Shown here piece by piece: positions 1 through 9,378 of a stretch of 64,000 bases of DNA. The translations under genes and the position numbers were made by a program. Position 1 is the first letter of the stretch. The number at the start of each line of letters is the position of its first letter. The stretch is from contig NZ_JBBMEX010000001.1 in the NCBI RefSeq assembly GCF_040096355.1, forward strand, positions 124,001 to 188,000. Reading direction: 5' to 3'. The notes beneath the pieces were generated by a model that saw only the letters and a program-made list of their open reading frames with translations, did not search any database and was not told the DNA's origin. This DNA is from Maccoyibacter intestinihominis. Its GTDB lineage: Bacteria; Bacillota; Clostridia; Lachnospirales; Lachnospiraceae.

Positions 1-804
1 TATTTAAAAGAAATCGGAAAAGTGCCGCTCTTAAGTGCGGAAGAAGAGATTGAGTTAGCAAAGCGTATGGAGTTAGGCGATCAGGAGGCAAAAAAACGTC
101 TTGCTGAGGCAAACTTGCGTCTGGTAGTATCCATTGCAAAACGCTATGTCGGAAGAGGAATGTTATTCTTAGATCTGATCCAGGAAGGAAATCTGGGTCT
201 GATCAAGGCTGTTGAAAAATTTGATTACCGGAAGGGATATAAATTTTCCACTTATGCAACCTGGTGGATCCGTCAGGCAATCACAAGAGCAATCGCAGAC
301 CAGGCAAGAACCATCCGTATTCCGGTGCATATGGTAGAGACAATCAACAAACTGATCCGTGTATCCAGACAGTTACTGCAGGAGTTAGGACGTGAACCTA
401 CCCCGGAAGAAATTGCAAAAGAGATGGACATGCCGGTAGAACGTGTCCGCGAGATTTTAAAGATTTCACAGGAGCCGGTTTCTTTAGAGACCCCGATCGG
501 AGAAGAAGAGGACAGCCATCTTGGAGACTTTATTCAGGATGATAATGTTCCGGTACCGGCAGATGCAGCCACGTTTACTCTCTTAAAAGAACAGTTAGAA
601 GAGGTTTTAGGCACCTTAACGGAAAGAGAGCAGAAAGTGTTAACCCTTCGTTTTGGATTAGAGGACGGAAGAGCAAGAACTTTAGAGGAAGTCGGAAAAG
701 AGTTCAATGTTACCCGTGAGCGTATCCGTCAGATCGAGGCAAAGGCACTTAGAAAACTCCGTCACCCAAGCAGAAGCAGAAAATTAAAGGATTATCTTGA
801 GTAA
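1..804 (+). CDS. rpoD: RNA polymerase primary sigma factor RpoD/SigA, 3' part
   Basis: This is the C-terminal 267 codons of the housekeeping sigma-70 factor; the reading frame is open from the first base, so the 5' part lies outside the window. The visible protein begins in region 1.2 (YLKEIGKVPLL) and runs through region 2 (the core-binding and -10-melting stretch with FSTYATWWIRQAITRA), region 3, and region 4 with the -35-binding helix-turn-helix (TLEEVGKEFNVTRERIRQIE). It ends with the usual HPSRSRKLKDYLE tail. It directs RNA polymerase to most promoters. The gene overlaps or abuts trmK, as in many Firmicutes where dnaG-rpoD-trmK-nif3 are neighbours. A GTG at 22 is internal, not a start. 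Confidence 0.97.
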   Translation, partial: YLKEIGKVPLLSAEEEIELAKRMELGDQEAKKRLAEANLRLVVSIAKRYVGRGMLFLDLIQEGNLGLIKAVEKFDYRKGYKFSTYATWWIRQAITRAIADQARTIRIPVHMVETINKLIRVSRQLLQELGREPTPEEIAKEMDMPVERVREILKISQEPVSLETPIGEEEDSHLGDFIQDDNVPVPADAATFTLLKEQLEEVLGTLTEREQKVLTLRFGLEDGRARTLEEVGKEFNVTRERIRQIEAKALRKLRHPSRSRKLKDYLE

Positions 805-1567
805 TATGATACAGTTGTCAAAGCGTTTAAATGCCGTGGCAGAGCTGTTGGTGCATGGGATTGATCAATTAGAGCTAGAGCAGCCGGTATTAGCAGACAT
901 CGGAACAGACCACGCATATCTTCCGGTTTATTTAGTGCAAAAAAAAGTCGTAAAAAAAGCATATGCCGCAGATGTAAGAAAAGGTCCTTTGCTTCATGCA
1001 AAAGAACATATTGAGCAATATGGGCTGGGTGAATACATACAGACCAGACTTTCCGATGGGGGGGAAAGTTTTGTGCCCGGTGAGTCAGAAGTTGCAGTGA
1101 TCGCAGGAATGGGCGGAGGACTGATGCAGAAGATCTTAAGCGGATCGCCGGAGTTTTTTGAGAAAAATTCCTGTGTGGTCTTGCAGCCGCAGTCTGAGAT
1201 TGAGCAGTTTCGCCGTTTTTTAACAGAGGACGGTTGGTGTATCTTAGAAGAAGATATGGTCTTAGAAGACGGAAAATATTATCCGATGATGTCTGTGACA
1301 AAAAAAGAGACAGCGATGCCTTTAGACAATCCCTATCGGAATGCAAAGGACATAGATTTTTTATACGGTGCATATTTATTAAAAGAAGGACATCCGGTAT
1401 TGCAGGACTATTTGAAAAGAGAGGCGCAGATCTACCGGGAATTATTAGAAAAGCTGTCTGCGATTTCTGACAGACCGGAGATTCAAAAGAGGATTCATGA
1501 GGTAGAAAAAAAGGCAGAGCAGACAGAGCGGGCAATACAGGAAATGAGCAAACGAGCCAATCAATAA
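797..1567 (+). CDS. trmK: tRNA (adenine(22)-N1)-methyltransferase TrmK
   Basis: A SAM-dependent methyltransferase of the TrmK/YqfN family, which methylates N1 of A22 in tRNA. Motif I is visible as DIGTDHAYLPVYL near residue 35, and the catalytic-region GMGGGLMQKIL lies near residue 105; the C-terminal quarter is a predicted coiled coil rich in Glu and Lys. The length (about 253-256 aa) fits the family. The start is ambiguous: TTG 797 overlaps the rpoD stop and lies 6 nt after AAAGG, whereas ATG 806 is 15 nt after it; the spacing favours TTG. Position between rpoD and a Nif3 gene is the conserved Firmicute arrangement. Confidence 0.9.
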   Translation: MSNMIQLSKRLNAVAELLVHGIDQLELEQPVLADIGTDHAYLPVYLVQKKVVKKAYAADVRKGPLLHAKEHIEQYGLGEYIQTRLSDGGESFVPGESEVAVIAGMGGGLMQKILSGSPEFFEKNSCVVLQPQSEIEQFRRFLTEDGWCILEEDMVLEDGKYYPMMSVTKKETAMPLDNPYRNAKDIDFLYGAYLLKEGHPVLQDYLKREAQIYRELLEKLSAISDRPEIQKRIHEVEKKAEQTERAIQEMSKRANQ

Positions 1568-1596
1568 GCCTGAAGAGAAGGACAGTGTAAGGATCA

Positions 1597-2379
1597 ATGG
1601 AATGTAAAAAAGTAATTGAACTATTAGAAAAACAGTCGCCGAAAAGTTATGCCTGTGACTGGGACAATGTAGGACTCTTAGTTGGCAGGGAAGATAAAGA
1701 GATCCAAAAGATTTATATTGCATTGGATGCTACGGATGAGGCGATTGAAGAAGCGATTGCCAATGGAGCGGATATGCTGTTGACCCATCATCCGATGATA
1801 TTCAAAGGGATGAAACGGGTAACACAGGAAGATTTTATCGGAAGAAGGATTATCCGTCTGATCCAAAATGACATGGTATATTATGCGATGCATACCAACT
1901 TTGATGTCATGGGCATGGCAGATTTAGCGGCAGATTATTTAGGAATTTCAGATACCAGAGTGTTGGAAATTACAAGTGTTTCAGAGACAGGAGAAGAGGG
2001 GATTGGCAGATACGGCAGTCTGAAAAAAGAGATGACAGTGCGGGAGTGCTGTGAAGAGGTCAAGCAGGCATTTTCTTTAGAAAATGTAAAAGTATTTGGT
2101 GATTTAGAGCGAAAAGTAAAGACCGCAGCGATTTCACCGGGTTCGGGAAAAAGTGTGATTTCGAATGCATTGCAGGCAGGTGTGGATGTGCTGATTACCG
2201 GTGACATAGACCATCATGAGGGAATTGATGCGGTGGCGCAGAATATGACGGTGATTGATGCAGGCCATTACGGAGTGGAACATATTTTTATCCCATATAT
2301 GGAACAGTATTTAAAAAGAGAAGCAAAAGAACTGGAGATTGCAGTACAGCCACTGACATTTCCATTTCAGATCATATAG
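1597..2379 (+). CDS. Nif3-like dinuclear metal centre protein
   Basis: A 260-aa member of the NIF3/YqfO family (DUF34). Metal-binding signatures are visible: LLTHHPMIFKG near residue 62, HTNFD near residue 98, and the C-terminal ITGDIDHHEG and DAGHYGVE motifs. It is the short form, lacking the PII-like insert found in longer homologues. The family binds two metal ions and forms hexameric rings; the biochemical role is not settled, with GTP-cyclohydrolase-like and YbgI-type hydrolase roles suggested. It starts 29 nt after trmK and is probably co-transcribed with rpoD and trmK. Confidence 0.9.
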   Translation: MECKKVIELLEKQSPKSYACDWDNVGLLVGREDKEIQKIYIALDATDEAIEEAIANGADMLLTHHPMIFKGMKRVTQEDFIGRRIIRLIQNDMVYYAMHTNFDVMGMADLAADYLGISDTRVLEITSVSETGEEGIGRYGSLKKEMTVRECCEEVKQAFSLENVKVFGDLERKVKTAAISPGSGKSVISNALQAGVDVLITGDIDHHEGIDAVAQNMTVIDAGHYGVEHIFIPYMEQYLKREAKELEIAVQPLTFPFQII

Positions 2380-2412
2380 TGTAGAGAAAAGATAAAAAGG
2401 CGGGTGTTTTTT

Positions 2413-4071
2413 ATGGAGCAGATGATAAAAGTACAAATAGAAGGAAAAGAGTATGAATATCCGGCAGGAACTACATACCAGACGATCGCGGGGGATTTTC
2501 AAAAAGAGTACGAAGATGATATTTTACTGGTCCTCTTTGACCATAGACTGCGGGAACTTGGAAAGAGTTTAAAGAGCGAGGGGACGATCGAATTTATTAC
2601 GGCAAAACAGGACCCGGGCAAAAAGGCATATCGGAGAAGTACGACGTTATTATTGCAAAAGGCGGTGGATAACCTCTATGGAAAAGACGGAGTCAGTATA
2701 CAGATTCGTCATTCCTTAGGACAGGGATATTACTGCACCTTAAAAGGAGCAAAAGAGGACATCAGCGACTTGATCCTTTCAATCAAAATAGAAATGATGC
2801 GTTTAGTCGATGCTGATATCAGTATCGGGAAAAAGAGTTGTCGGACCGACGATGCGATCCGCCTGTTTGCAGAACGGGGTATGCATGATAAGGAGCGCCT
2901 GTTCCGTTATCGCAGAAGTTCGAGAGTCAATGTCTATGATTTAGATGGATATATCGACTATTTTTACGGCTATATGGTTCCGTCTACCGGATACTTGAAA
3001 TGGTTTGACCTGATCCCATTTGAAGAGGGGATGATGTTATTATTCCCTGGAAAAAATACAAAGACGATTGATGAGTTTCACCCATCTAAAAAGTTATTCC
3101 ACACCTTACAGGAATCCGAAGAATGGGGAAAAATGCTAAATATCGATACGGTAGGAGCGTTAGACGATGCGATCGCGGCAGGAAAAATGCGGCAGGTCAT
3201 CATGGTGCAGGAAGCCCTGATGGAAAAAAAGATCGGTCAGCTTGCAGAGACCATTGCATCGGCAGGGGATAAAAAATTCGTAATGATCGCAGGACCATCC
3301 TCTTCCGGTAAGACGACCTTTTCCTATCGTCTGTCCACACAGTTGATGGCACAGGGGCTCAAACCTCATCCGATCGGACTGGATAATTACTATTTAGACC
3401 GTGAAAATACACCGCGAGATGAGAACGGCAACTATGATTTTGAGTGTTTAGAAGCATTGGATGTAGAGCAGTTCAATGAAGATATGACAAGACTGTTCAA
3501 AGGAGAGCAGGTAGAGATACCGACCTTTAACTTTAAGACCGGAAGACGGGAATACAAAGGCAACTTTTTACAGCTTGGCGATGACGATATCTTAGTAATA
3601 GAAGGAATCCACGGATTGAATGACAAATTATCCTATTCCTTAACAAAAGAGAGTAAGTTTAAAATCTATATCAGTGCATTAACCCAGTTGAACATAGATG
3701 AACACAATTATCTTCCGACTACAGATGCAAGACTGATCCGCAGGATCGTGCGTGATGCGAGAACACGCGGCACCAGTGCCAAAGAGACGATTGCCATGTG
3801 GCCATCGGTGCGAAGAGGCGAGGAACGTCATATCTTCCCATTTCAGGAGGAGGCAGATGCGATGTTCAATTCGGCACTCATCTATGAGCTTGCCGTGTTA
3901 AAGGCGTATGCAGAACCGCGTCTGTTTGCGATCGAAAAGGACTGTCCGGAGTATTTAGAGGCAAAGCGTCTGTTAAAATTCTTAGACTATTTTCTTCCGG
4001 TGCCGGCAGAGGATATTCCAAGCAATTCACTGCTCAGGGAGTTCATCGGCGGAAGCTGTATAGACGTATAA
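2413..4071 (+). CDS. TGS-domain nucleoside (uridine) kinase family protein
   Basis: A roughly 552-aa protein with a threonyl-tRNA-synthetase-like N-terminus (TGS domain, residues 1-60, then a second-additional-domain-like region) joined to a C-terminal uridine/phosphoribulokinase P-loop kinase. The Walker A motif is AGPSSSGKTT at about residue 291, followed by the kinase motifs GLDNYYLDRENTPRDE and ILVIEGIHGLND. It probably phosphorylates a nucleoside, but the substrate cannot be told from sequence. ATG 2413 is preferred over the in-frame GTG 2404, which lies only 3 nt after AAAAGG. It follows the Nif3 gene by about 33 nt. Confidence 0.85.
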   Translation: MEQMIKVQIEGKEYEYPAGTTYQTIAGDFQKEYEDDILLVLFDHRLRELGKSLKSEGTIEFITAKQDPGKKAYRRSTTLLLQKAVDNLYGKDGVSIQIRHSLGQGYYCTLKGAKEDISDLILSIKIEMMRLVDADISIGKKSCRTDDAIRLFAERGMHDKERLFRYRRSSRVNVYDLDGYIDYFYGYMVPSTGYLKWFDLIPFEEGMMLLFPGKNTKTIDEFHPSKKLFHTLQESEEWGKMLNIDTVGALDDAIAAGKMRQVIMVQEALMEKKIGQLAETIASAGDKKFVMIAGPSSSGKTTFSYRLSTQLMAQGLKPHPIGLDNYYLDRENTPRDENGNYDFECLEALDVEQFNEDMTRLFKGEQVEIPTFNFKTGRREYKGNFLQLGDDDILVIEGIHGLNDKLSYSLTKESKFKIYISALTQLNIDEHNYLPTTDARLIRRIVRDARTRGTSAKETIAMWPSVRRGEERHIFPFQEEADAMFNSALIYELAVLKAYAEPRLFAIEKDCPEYLEAKRLLKFLDYFLPVPAEDIPSNSLLREFIGGSCIDV

Positions 4072-4102
4072 ATGCAGTATAACGAGGAATGTATAAAAAT
4101 AC

Positions 4103-4130
4103 TTGACGAAGTATAAAAAAATGTTACAAT
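4103..4130 (+). promoter_or_regulatory. Promoter of rnpB
   Basis: The -35 box TTGACG (4103-4108) and -10 box TACAAT (4125-4130) are separated by 16 bp and lie directly upstream of the RNase P RNA. The predicted start is about 4137-4141, just before the P1 helix. This is a strong sigma-A-type promoter, as expected for a stable RNA. Confidence 0.75.
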
Positions 4131-4145
4131 AGGAAACGATTCAAT

Positions 4146-4501
4146 CATATATAAGTAGGATGGATGATCGCGGCTGCAAGTGTCGAAAGACCGCAGACGA
4201 GGAAAGTCCGGGCTTCACAGGGCAGGATGCCGGCTAACGGCCGGTGGAGGTAACTCCAAGGACAGTGCAACAGAAATATACCGCCGGGCAACCGGTAAGG
4301 GTGGAAGGGCAGTGTAAGAGACTACCGCCTCTCTGGTAACAGAGGGGGCACATGTAAACCCCATCTGAAGCAAGACCGAAGCAAGACGATAATGCGGCCC
4401 GTTAGTCTTAGGTAGGTTGCTTGAAGCAGCTGGCAACAGTTGTTCTAGATAGATGATCATCTGAAAAACATAACCCGGCTTACAGTCCTGCTTATATATG
4501 A
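4146..4501 (+). ncRNA. rnpB: RNase P RNA (class A-like)
   Basis: This is the catalytic RNA of ribonuclease P, which removes 5' leaders from pre-tRNAs. The invariant core is recognisable: GAGGAAAGTCCGGGCT (about 4199-4214) near the 5' end, the ACAGTGCAACAGAAATATACCG segment (about 4262-4283), and the 3' TAGATAGATGATCATCTG (from about 4449) followed by CATAACCCGGCTTAC. The termini pair as a 14-bp P1 helix (4146-4159 with 4488-4501) with a single G-U wobble. It follows the kinase gene by about 75 nt and has its own promoter. Length of about 356 nt is typical. Confidence 0.95.
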
Positions 4502-4583
4502 AAAAACAGATCATAAGAACAGATATAATAGGTTATAAAAATAGATTGTGATCACAGAGAAAATAAAAGAAAAATACCTGTAG

Positions 4584-4631
4584 AATGTACCTGCCGCATA
4601 GAAATATGCCGGCAAAAAGGTGCATTTTTTG
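4584..4631 (+). terminator. Terminator downstream of rnpB
   Basis: A nested hairpin: outer arms AATGTACCT (4584-4592) and AGGTGCATT (4618-4626) with one wobble, and an inner stem TGCC-GCAT/ATGC-GGCA. A run of six Ts follows (with one G just after). It lies about 85 nt past the mature rnpB 3' end and before the pilus operon. Confidence 0.6.
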
Positions 4632-4768
4632 TTTCTGAAAACTGAGAAAATTTCGGAAAGATGCAGTTGCAGGAATGAAAAAACGAAAAAATACGAAAAA
4701 CTTGTCAAAATACGAAAATTGTCGGTTCTTTTTTGTTCAAATTTATACAAATTTGTTGAAAAATGTAG

Positions 4769-4774
4769 TATAAT
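4769..4774 (+). promoter_or_regulatory. Possible -10 box for the pilus operon
   Basis: A consensus TATAAT lies 35 nt upstream of the pilB start. No good -35 hexamer is found at 16-18 bp spacing, so the promoter is either weak, activator dependent, or misassigned. The 100 bp upstream are very AT-rich with several CGAAAA repeats (about 4681-4720). Confidence 0.35.
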
Positions 4775-4809
4775 TGTTTCAATAATAATGAATGTAGGGG
4801 GAATGGAGT

Positions 4810-6504
4810 GTGGCTGACTTCAGACAGAAGAAGCGTATAGGGGATATGCTTCTCGAAGCAGGTATTATTACGCAGGAGCAGTTAGAAGATGCATTGGAGA
4901 AGAATAAGACTGCTCACAAAAAAATAGGCGAGATGCTTGTGGATCTTGGTTATGCGACAGAGGAAGCAATTGGGGAAGGGCTTGCAACACAGTTAAATAT
5001 CCCATTTATTTCTCTGCATGGAATGAAAATAGAGGATGATATCATCAAGTTAGCAGATGGTAAGCTGCTTCGAAAGCATCTGATGATACCGTTTGAGTAT
5101 AAAGAAGGAAACGTAAATATTATCCGTGTTGCAATGGCAGATCCGATGGATATGCGGGGAATAGATGATTTTTCTATTATCACGAATCTACAGGTAGAGC
5201 CGGTGATTGCAACGACACAGGATATCTTAGTAACTCTGGATAAATATTACGGTGACAGCGAAGCACAAAGAGTGGCAGAGCAGTATGCCAAAGAACGTGA
5301 GAGCCGGAAAACAAAGGAGGAGCAGGCAGAAGATGAGGATGTTGCAAATTCACCGATCGTACAGCTTGTAAAATCCATGATTGAACAGGCGGCGAGGCAA
5401 CGTGCGTCCGATATTCACATTGAGCCGATGGAAGATAAAGTGCGTGTCCGTTATCGTATTGATGGTGTGCTTTATGAAAAATCGACCTATCACATCAATT
5501 TGTTAAGTGCGATCATTACTCGTGTAAAGATTATCGGAAATATGGACATTTCCGAAAAGAGAAGACCACAGGACGGAAGAATCACGATGATGATTGACCG
5601 GAAGGAATATGATATCCGTGCATCCATACTTCCGACGGTTTACGGTGAAAAATGCGTAATGCGTCTGGCACAGAAAAAAGCCTTGACAAGAGATAAAAAG
5701 AGTCTTGGATTTACCGAACAGCAGTTGCAATTATTTGATGATATGCTGAATCATCCGAATGGGATTATACTGGTAACAGGACCTACCGGTAGTGGTAAGT
5801 CTACGACCTTATATACGGCGGTGAACGAAAGAAACCACGAAAATATTAATATCATTACCGTAGAAGATCCGGTAGAGGCAAATGTAGACGGAGTGAGTCA
5901 GGTACAGGTCAATGCAAAAGCGGATTTGACCTTTGCTTCGGCACTTCGTTCCATATTGAGACAGGACCCGGACGTTATCATGATAGGTGAGATCCGAGAC
6001 AGGGAAACAGCATCTATCGCAGTGCAGGCATCCATTACGGGACATTTAGTGTTGAGTACCTTGCATACGAATGATGCACCGGGAACCATGACGCGATTAA
6101 TGGATATGGGCGTAGAAAGTTATCTGTTAGCAGATGCCATGAGAGGCGTCATTGCCCAGCGATTGGTACGAAGGCTTTGCCCACACTGCAAGAAAAAGCG
6201 GAAAGCTCTTGGAGAAGAAAAGGGCATGATGGGCATTAACCCAATGGAAGAGGTTGAGATTTATGAGCCGGTAGGCTGTGAACACTGCAATGACACTGGA
6301 TTTTACGGAAGAACCGGTATTTATGAGATGATGCCGGTCACATCGACTCTGCGCAATGCAATTGCGGCACGGATGTCTACGGATGAGATTCGTGAAGTGG
6401 CAGTGAAAGAAGGAATGAAAACGTTACACAGTGAAGCGGTCAGACTCGTTTTAGAAGGAGAAACATCCTACCATGAGATGATCCGTATCTCACTTGGAGA
6501 ATAG
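4810..6504 (+). CDS. pilB: Type IV pilus extension ATPase PilB
   Basis: The secretion-type ATPase that powers pilin polymerisation, 564 aa. An N-terminal MshEN-like domain (residues 1-150, the type known to bind c-di-GMP in some PilB proteins) precedes the ATPase core: Walker A GPTGSGKSTT near residue 324, an Asp box, Walker B-region RQDPDVIMIGEIRD near residue 388, and the His box HLVLSTLHTND. A zinc tetracysteine motif follows (CPHCKKK... and CEHC), diagnostic of PilB/GspE rather than PilT. The start is GTG 4810, 8 nt after AGGGGG; an ATG at 4803 is in a frame that stops at once. First gene of the pilus operon. Confidence 0.95.
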   Translation: MADFRQKKRIGDMLLEAGIITQEQLEDALEKNKTAHKKIGEMLVDLGYATEEAIGEGLATQLNIPFISLHGMKIEDDIIKLADGKLLRKHLMIPFEYKEGNVNIIRVAMADPMDMRGIDDFSIITNLQVEPVIATTQDILVTLDKYYGDSEAQRVAEQYAKERESRKTKEEQAEDEDVANSPIVQLVKSMIEQAARQRASDIHIEPMEDKVRVRYRIDGVLYEKSTYHINLLSAIITRVKIIGNMDISEKRRPQDGRITMMIDRKEYDIRASILPTVYGEKCVMRLAQKKALTRDKKSLGFTEQQLQLFDDMLNHPNGIILVTGPTGSGKSTTLYTAVNERNHENINIITVEDPVEANVDGVSQVQVNAKADLTFASALRSILRQDPDVIMIGEIRDRETASIAVQASITGHLVLSTLHTNDAPGTMTRLMDMGVESYLLADAMRGVIAQRLVRRLCPHCKKKRKALGEEKGMMGINPMEEVEIYEPVGCEHCNDTGFYGRTGIYEMMPVTSTLRNAIAARMSTDEIREVAVKEGMKTLHSEAVRLVLEGETSYHEMIRISLGE

Positions 6505-6518
6505 AGGAAAAACAGGTT

Positions 6519-7577
6519 ATGGGTAAAATAGAAGATATTTTAATCGACGGAAATCAAAGAAACGCTTCAGATATTCATCTTTGTCCCGGCAGTCCGGTCA
6601 TGTTCCGTATCGACGGAGATCTGATACCGATGTCGGAGGAAAAGATTAAGCCATATGAAATAGAAGAAATGATCAAGCCAATGCTGACAACCGAGCAGTT
6701 AGAAGTGTTAGAGCGGGAAGGTGAACTGGATTTTGCACATTCTATCGCAGGATTTAACCGGGTGCGTGTCAATGTGTTCCGTCAAAGAGGAACGTATGCG
6801 ATGGCACTTCGTATCCTTTCATTTGAGATTCCGTCACCGAAGGATTTAGGCGTTCCGGAGGCAGTTGTAAATCTGACTTCAAAAAAGAGAGGTATGGTGT
6901 TAGTAACAGGAGCAACCGGAAGTGGTAAATCCACAACGTTAGCTTCTTTGATCGGAGTGATTTCAAAGAATTACAAAAAGACGATCATTACCTTAGAAGA
7001 TCCGATCGAATATCTGCATGGACATGGAAAAGGAATGGTACTGCAAAGAGAAATCGGTTATGATTCGATGTCCTATGCAAATGCGGTCAGGGCGGCCCTA
7101 AGACAGGACCCTGATGTGATCTTAGTCGGTGAGATGCGTGATTTAGAGACGATTTCCATTGCCATTACGGCAGCGGAGACAGGACATCTGGTATTTTCCA
7201 CGCTTCATACGAACAGTGCGGCTTCGGCAGTAGACCGTATGATCGATGTCTTTCCACCGTTTCAGCAGCAGCAGATCCGTGTGCAGTTAGCAGGTGTTTT
7301 AGAGGGTGTGGTGGCACAACAGCTTCTGCCAAGGCAGGAAGGCGGAAGAGTGGCAGCATATGAGGTCATGCTTGCGGTTCCGGCGATACGGAATCTGATC
7401 CGTGAGGAAAAAAGCTTTCAGATTCCATCGATTATCCAGACCAACAAGAAAATGGGGATGCAGACGATGGATGATGCAATTTATGATCTGTATATGAAAA
7501 GCTATATTACTGCAGAGACGGCAATCAGTTTTGCACATGATGCGGCGGGAATGTCACAGAAGATTAATCTGTTTTAA
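6519..7577 (+). CDS. pilT: Type IV pilus retraction ATPase PilT
   Basis: A 352-aa hexameric ATPase that depolymerises the pilus for twitching and for DNA pulling. Walker A is GATGSGKSTT near residue 131, followed by LRQDPDVILVGEMRDLETI (Walker B region) and STLHTNSA (His box). The tetracysteine motif of PilB is absent and the length matches PilT. It starts 14 nt after pilB. A retraction motor in the operon argues for dynamic pili rather than a static pseudopilus secretion system. Confidence 0.95.
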   Translation: MGKIEDILIDGNQRNASDIHLCPGSPVMFRIDGDLIPMSEEKIKPYEIEEMIKPMLTTEQLEVLEREGELDFAHSIAGFNRVRVNVFRQRGTYAMALRILSFEIPSPKDLGVPEAVVNLTSKKRGMVLVTGATGSGKSTTLASLIGVISKNYKKTIITLEDPIEYLHGHGKGMVLQREIGYDSMSYANAVRAALRQDPDVILVGEMRDLETISIAITAAETGHLVFSTLHTNSAASAVDRMIDVFPPFQQQQIRVQLAGVLEGVVAQQLLPRQEGGRVAAYEVMLAVPAIRNLIREEKSFQIPSIIQTNKKMGMQTMDDAIYDLYMKSYITAETAISFAHDAAGMSQKINLF

Positions 7578-7595
7578 GAGATAGAGGAGAGGAAA

Positions 7596-8810
7596 ATGGC
7601 GGATTATTCTTATATTGCAATTGAAAAAAGCGGAAAAGAAATAAAAGGAAGTATGGAATCGGACAGCAGGGAAAAAGTCGAACAGAAACTGCGTTCGCAG
7701 GGGTGTATTCCATTAGAGATCAAAGAGCAGAATGCCTTACAAAAAGATATTAAGATCGGCGTGGGCAAAAAAGTCAAGACAAGAGATCTAAGCGTGTTCT
7801 GCCGTCAGTTTGTAAGTATGCTCCGTGCCGGAGTCAGTATAGTGGAAGCATTAGATATGCTGTCGATACAGACCGAAAATAAGACCCTTTCACAGGCAAT
7901 TCGAGAGGTAAGAACGGAGATTGGAAAGGGAAGTACCCTGTCAGAGGCGATGGAGAAGCAGAACAAAGTATTTCCACCGATGTTAGTCAACATGGTAGAA
8001 GCCGGAGAAACCAGTGGAAGTATTGACAAGTCCTTAGAGCGTATGGCAATCCAGTTTGAAAAAGAAGCCAAGTTAAAGGGTATGATGAAGCGTTCCATGA
8101 TGTATCCGATGGTATTAGGAGTTGTGGCACTGGTAATTTTAATCGTTATGCTGACGTATGTTATCCCGAATTATATGGAAATGTTTGAGGGATATGATTT
8201 TGATATGCCGGCATTGACATTGGCAATTATGCACATGGGAGATTTTGTAAAAAATCATGCCATCCTCTTAGTTGCAATCATTGTAGCATTCGTCATGGGA
8301 ATTAAAAGCTGGAAAAAAACAGAGTCAGGGCAGGAGTTTTTTGGTACGAGAGCGATCAAGATCCCGGTATTTAAGAATCTGAACATCAAGACCTACTCTT
8401 CCGTATTTGCAAGAACACTCAGCACATTGATGCAGGCGGGAATCCCGATGATCGATGCAGTAGACAGTGTGGCAAATACCATGACAAATATTTTATACAA
8501 AAGAGAGTTATTAAAAGCAAAAGAAGAAATCGCAAAAGGTGTTCCTCTTTCGGAACCATTGAGAAATGGAGGACTCTTTCCACCGATGGTAGTACATATG
8601 ATGGCAATCGGAGAAGAGACCGGAGAGATCGAGGAAATGTTAGATAAATTAGCAGATTACTATGATGAAGAGGTAGAGGTAACAACGCAGACCGTTTTAG
8701 CACTTTTAGAGCCGATGATCATTGTATTCATGGCGATCATCGTAGTCATTCTGATAGCGGCGATCATGGGACCAATGCTTTCGTTATACAATGGCGTTGG
8801 AAATATGTAG
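7596..8810 (+). CDS. pilC: Type IV pilus inner-membrane platform protein PilC
   Basis: A 404-aa GspF/PilC protein with two tandem T2SSF domains (about residues 65-190 and 268-390), each containing the family pattern VFCRQFVSMLRAGVSI / VFARTLSTLMQAGIPM and a GETSGSI / GEETGEI motif. Three hydrophobic membrane segments lie near residues 168-190, 222-240 and 368-395. It links the PilB/PilT motors to pilin assembly. It starts 18 nt after pilT with AGGAGAGG as ribosome binding site. Confidence 0.94.
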   Translation: MADYSYIAIEKSGKEIKGSMESDSREKVEQKLRSQGCIPLEIKEQNALQKDIKIGVGKKVKTRDLSVFCRQFVSMLRAGVSIVEALDMLSIQTENKTLSQAIREVRTEIGKGSTLSEAMEKQNKVFPPMLVNMVEAGETSGSIDKSLERMAIQFEKEAKLKGMMKRSMMYPMVLGVVALVILIVMLTYVIPNYMEMFEGYDFDMPALTLAIMHMGDFVKNHAILLVAIIVAFVMGIKSWKKTESGQEFFGTRAIKIPVFKNLNIKTYSSVFARTLSTLMQAGIPMIDAVDSVANTMTNILYKRELLKAKEEIAKGVPLSEPLRNGGLFPPMVVHMMAIGEETGEIEEMLDKLADYYDEEVEVTTQTVLALLEPMIIVFMAIIVVILIAAIMGPMLSLYNGVGNM

Positions 8811-8900
8811 GACCGCAGGGGTATTCCGTGTATCTAATTTCCGGGGGATAGGGCTTCGGACTTGAGATAATATATAAAAAAGAAAAAGGAGAGATTCATT

Positions 8901-9347
8901 ATGAAAAGGACAAAGCGTAACAACAAAGGATTCTCGTTAGTAGAATTGATCATCGTAATTGCGATCATGGCAATCTTAGCAGGAGTTTTAGCACCACAGT
9001 TCGTTAAGTATATTGGAAGATCCAGAACTTCTACCGATATCCAGAACGCACAGCAGATTGCAACAGCTTTGAGCACAGAGTTTGCAGATACAGAGAGAAC
9101 GACAGCAGTAGCACAGCAGTCAGTAACTAATGGTGCTACAGCATGGGATGATGCAACTGCAACTGTAGATAAAACAAACCACAGAAGCCAGAAAGAAGTC
9201 TTTGGTGGAGTGCCAAAAGTAAAAGCAAAGAGCGGTTATCATTTTGTTTATGAAATTACTGAAGCAGGTGAAGTAAAAGTTTCCGTTACTGATGGTACAA
9301 ATACTACAGACTTATATCCGGAAGCAAAAGGTGATTGGGCTAAATAA
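8901..9347 (+). CDS. Major type IV prepilin (PilA-like)
   Basis: A 148-aa prepilin with a short basic leader and the prepilin-peptidase site NNKG|FSLVELIIVIAIMAIL: cleavage after Gly10, Phe at +1 and Glu at +5. The hydrophobic N-terminal helix forms the pilus core; the C-terminal domain is small, soluble and Thr/Ala-rich. The strong AAAGGAGAG ribosome binding site and its position right after pilC suggest it is the major subunit. The preceding 90 nt contain no clear promoter. Which pilin is major cannot be proved from sequence. Confidence 0.9.
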   Translation: MKRTKRNNKGFSLVELIIVIAIMAILAGVLAPQFVKYIGRSRTSTDIQNAQQIATALSTEFADTERTTAVAQQSVTNGATAWDDATATVDKTNHRSQKEVFGGVPKVKAKSGYHFVYEITEAGEVKVSVTDGTNTTDLYPEAKGDWAK

Positions 9348-9378
9348 TTTTTGTGACTTGAAAGGAACGGACTAACGC

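Noticed and set aside
792..1535. 247-codon open frame antisense to trmK
   Set aside because: trmK motifs are clear on the + strand; the antisense frame has no start signal.
4632..4809. c-di-GMP riboswitch before the pilus operon
   Set aside because: Clostridial pilus genes can have one, but the conserved sequence elements are not present in this AT-rich leader, nor between pilC and the pilin gene.
4620..4817. 65-codon + strand frame before pilB
   Set aside because: It lies in the AT-rich leader, overlaps the terminator T run, and ends at the pilB start without its own ribosome binding site.
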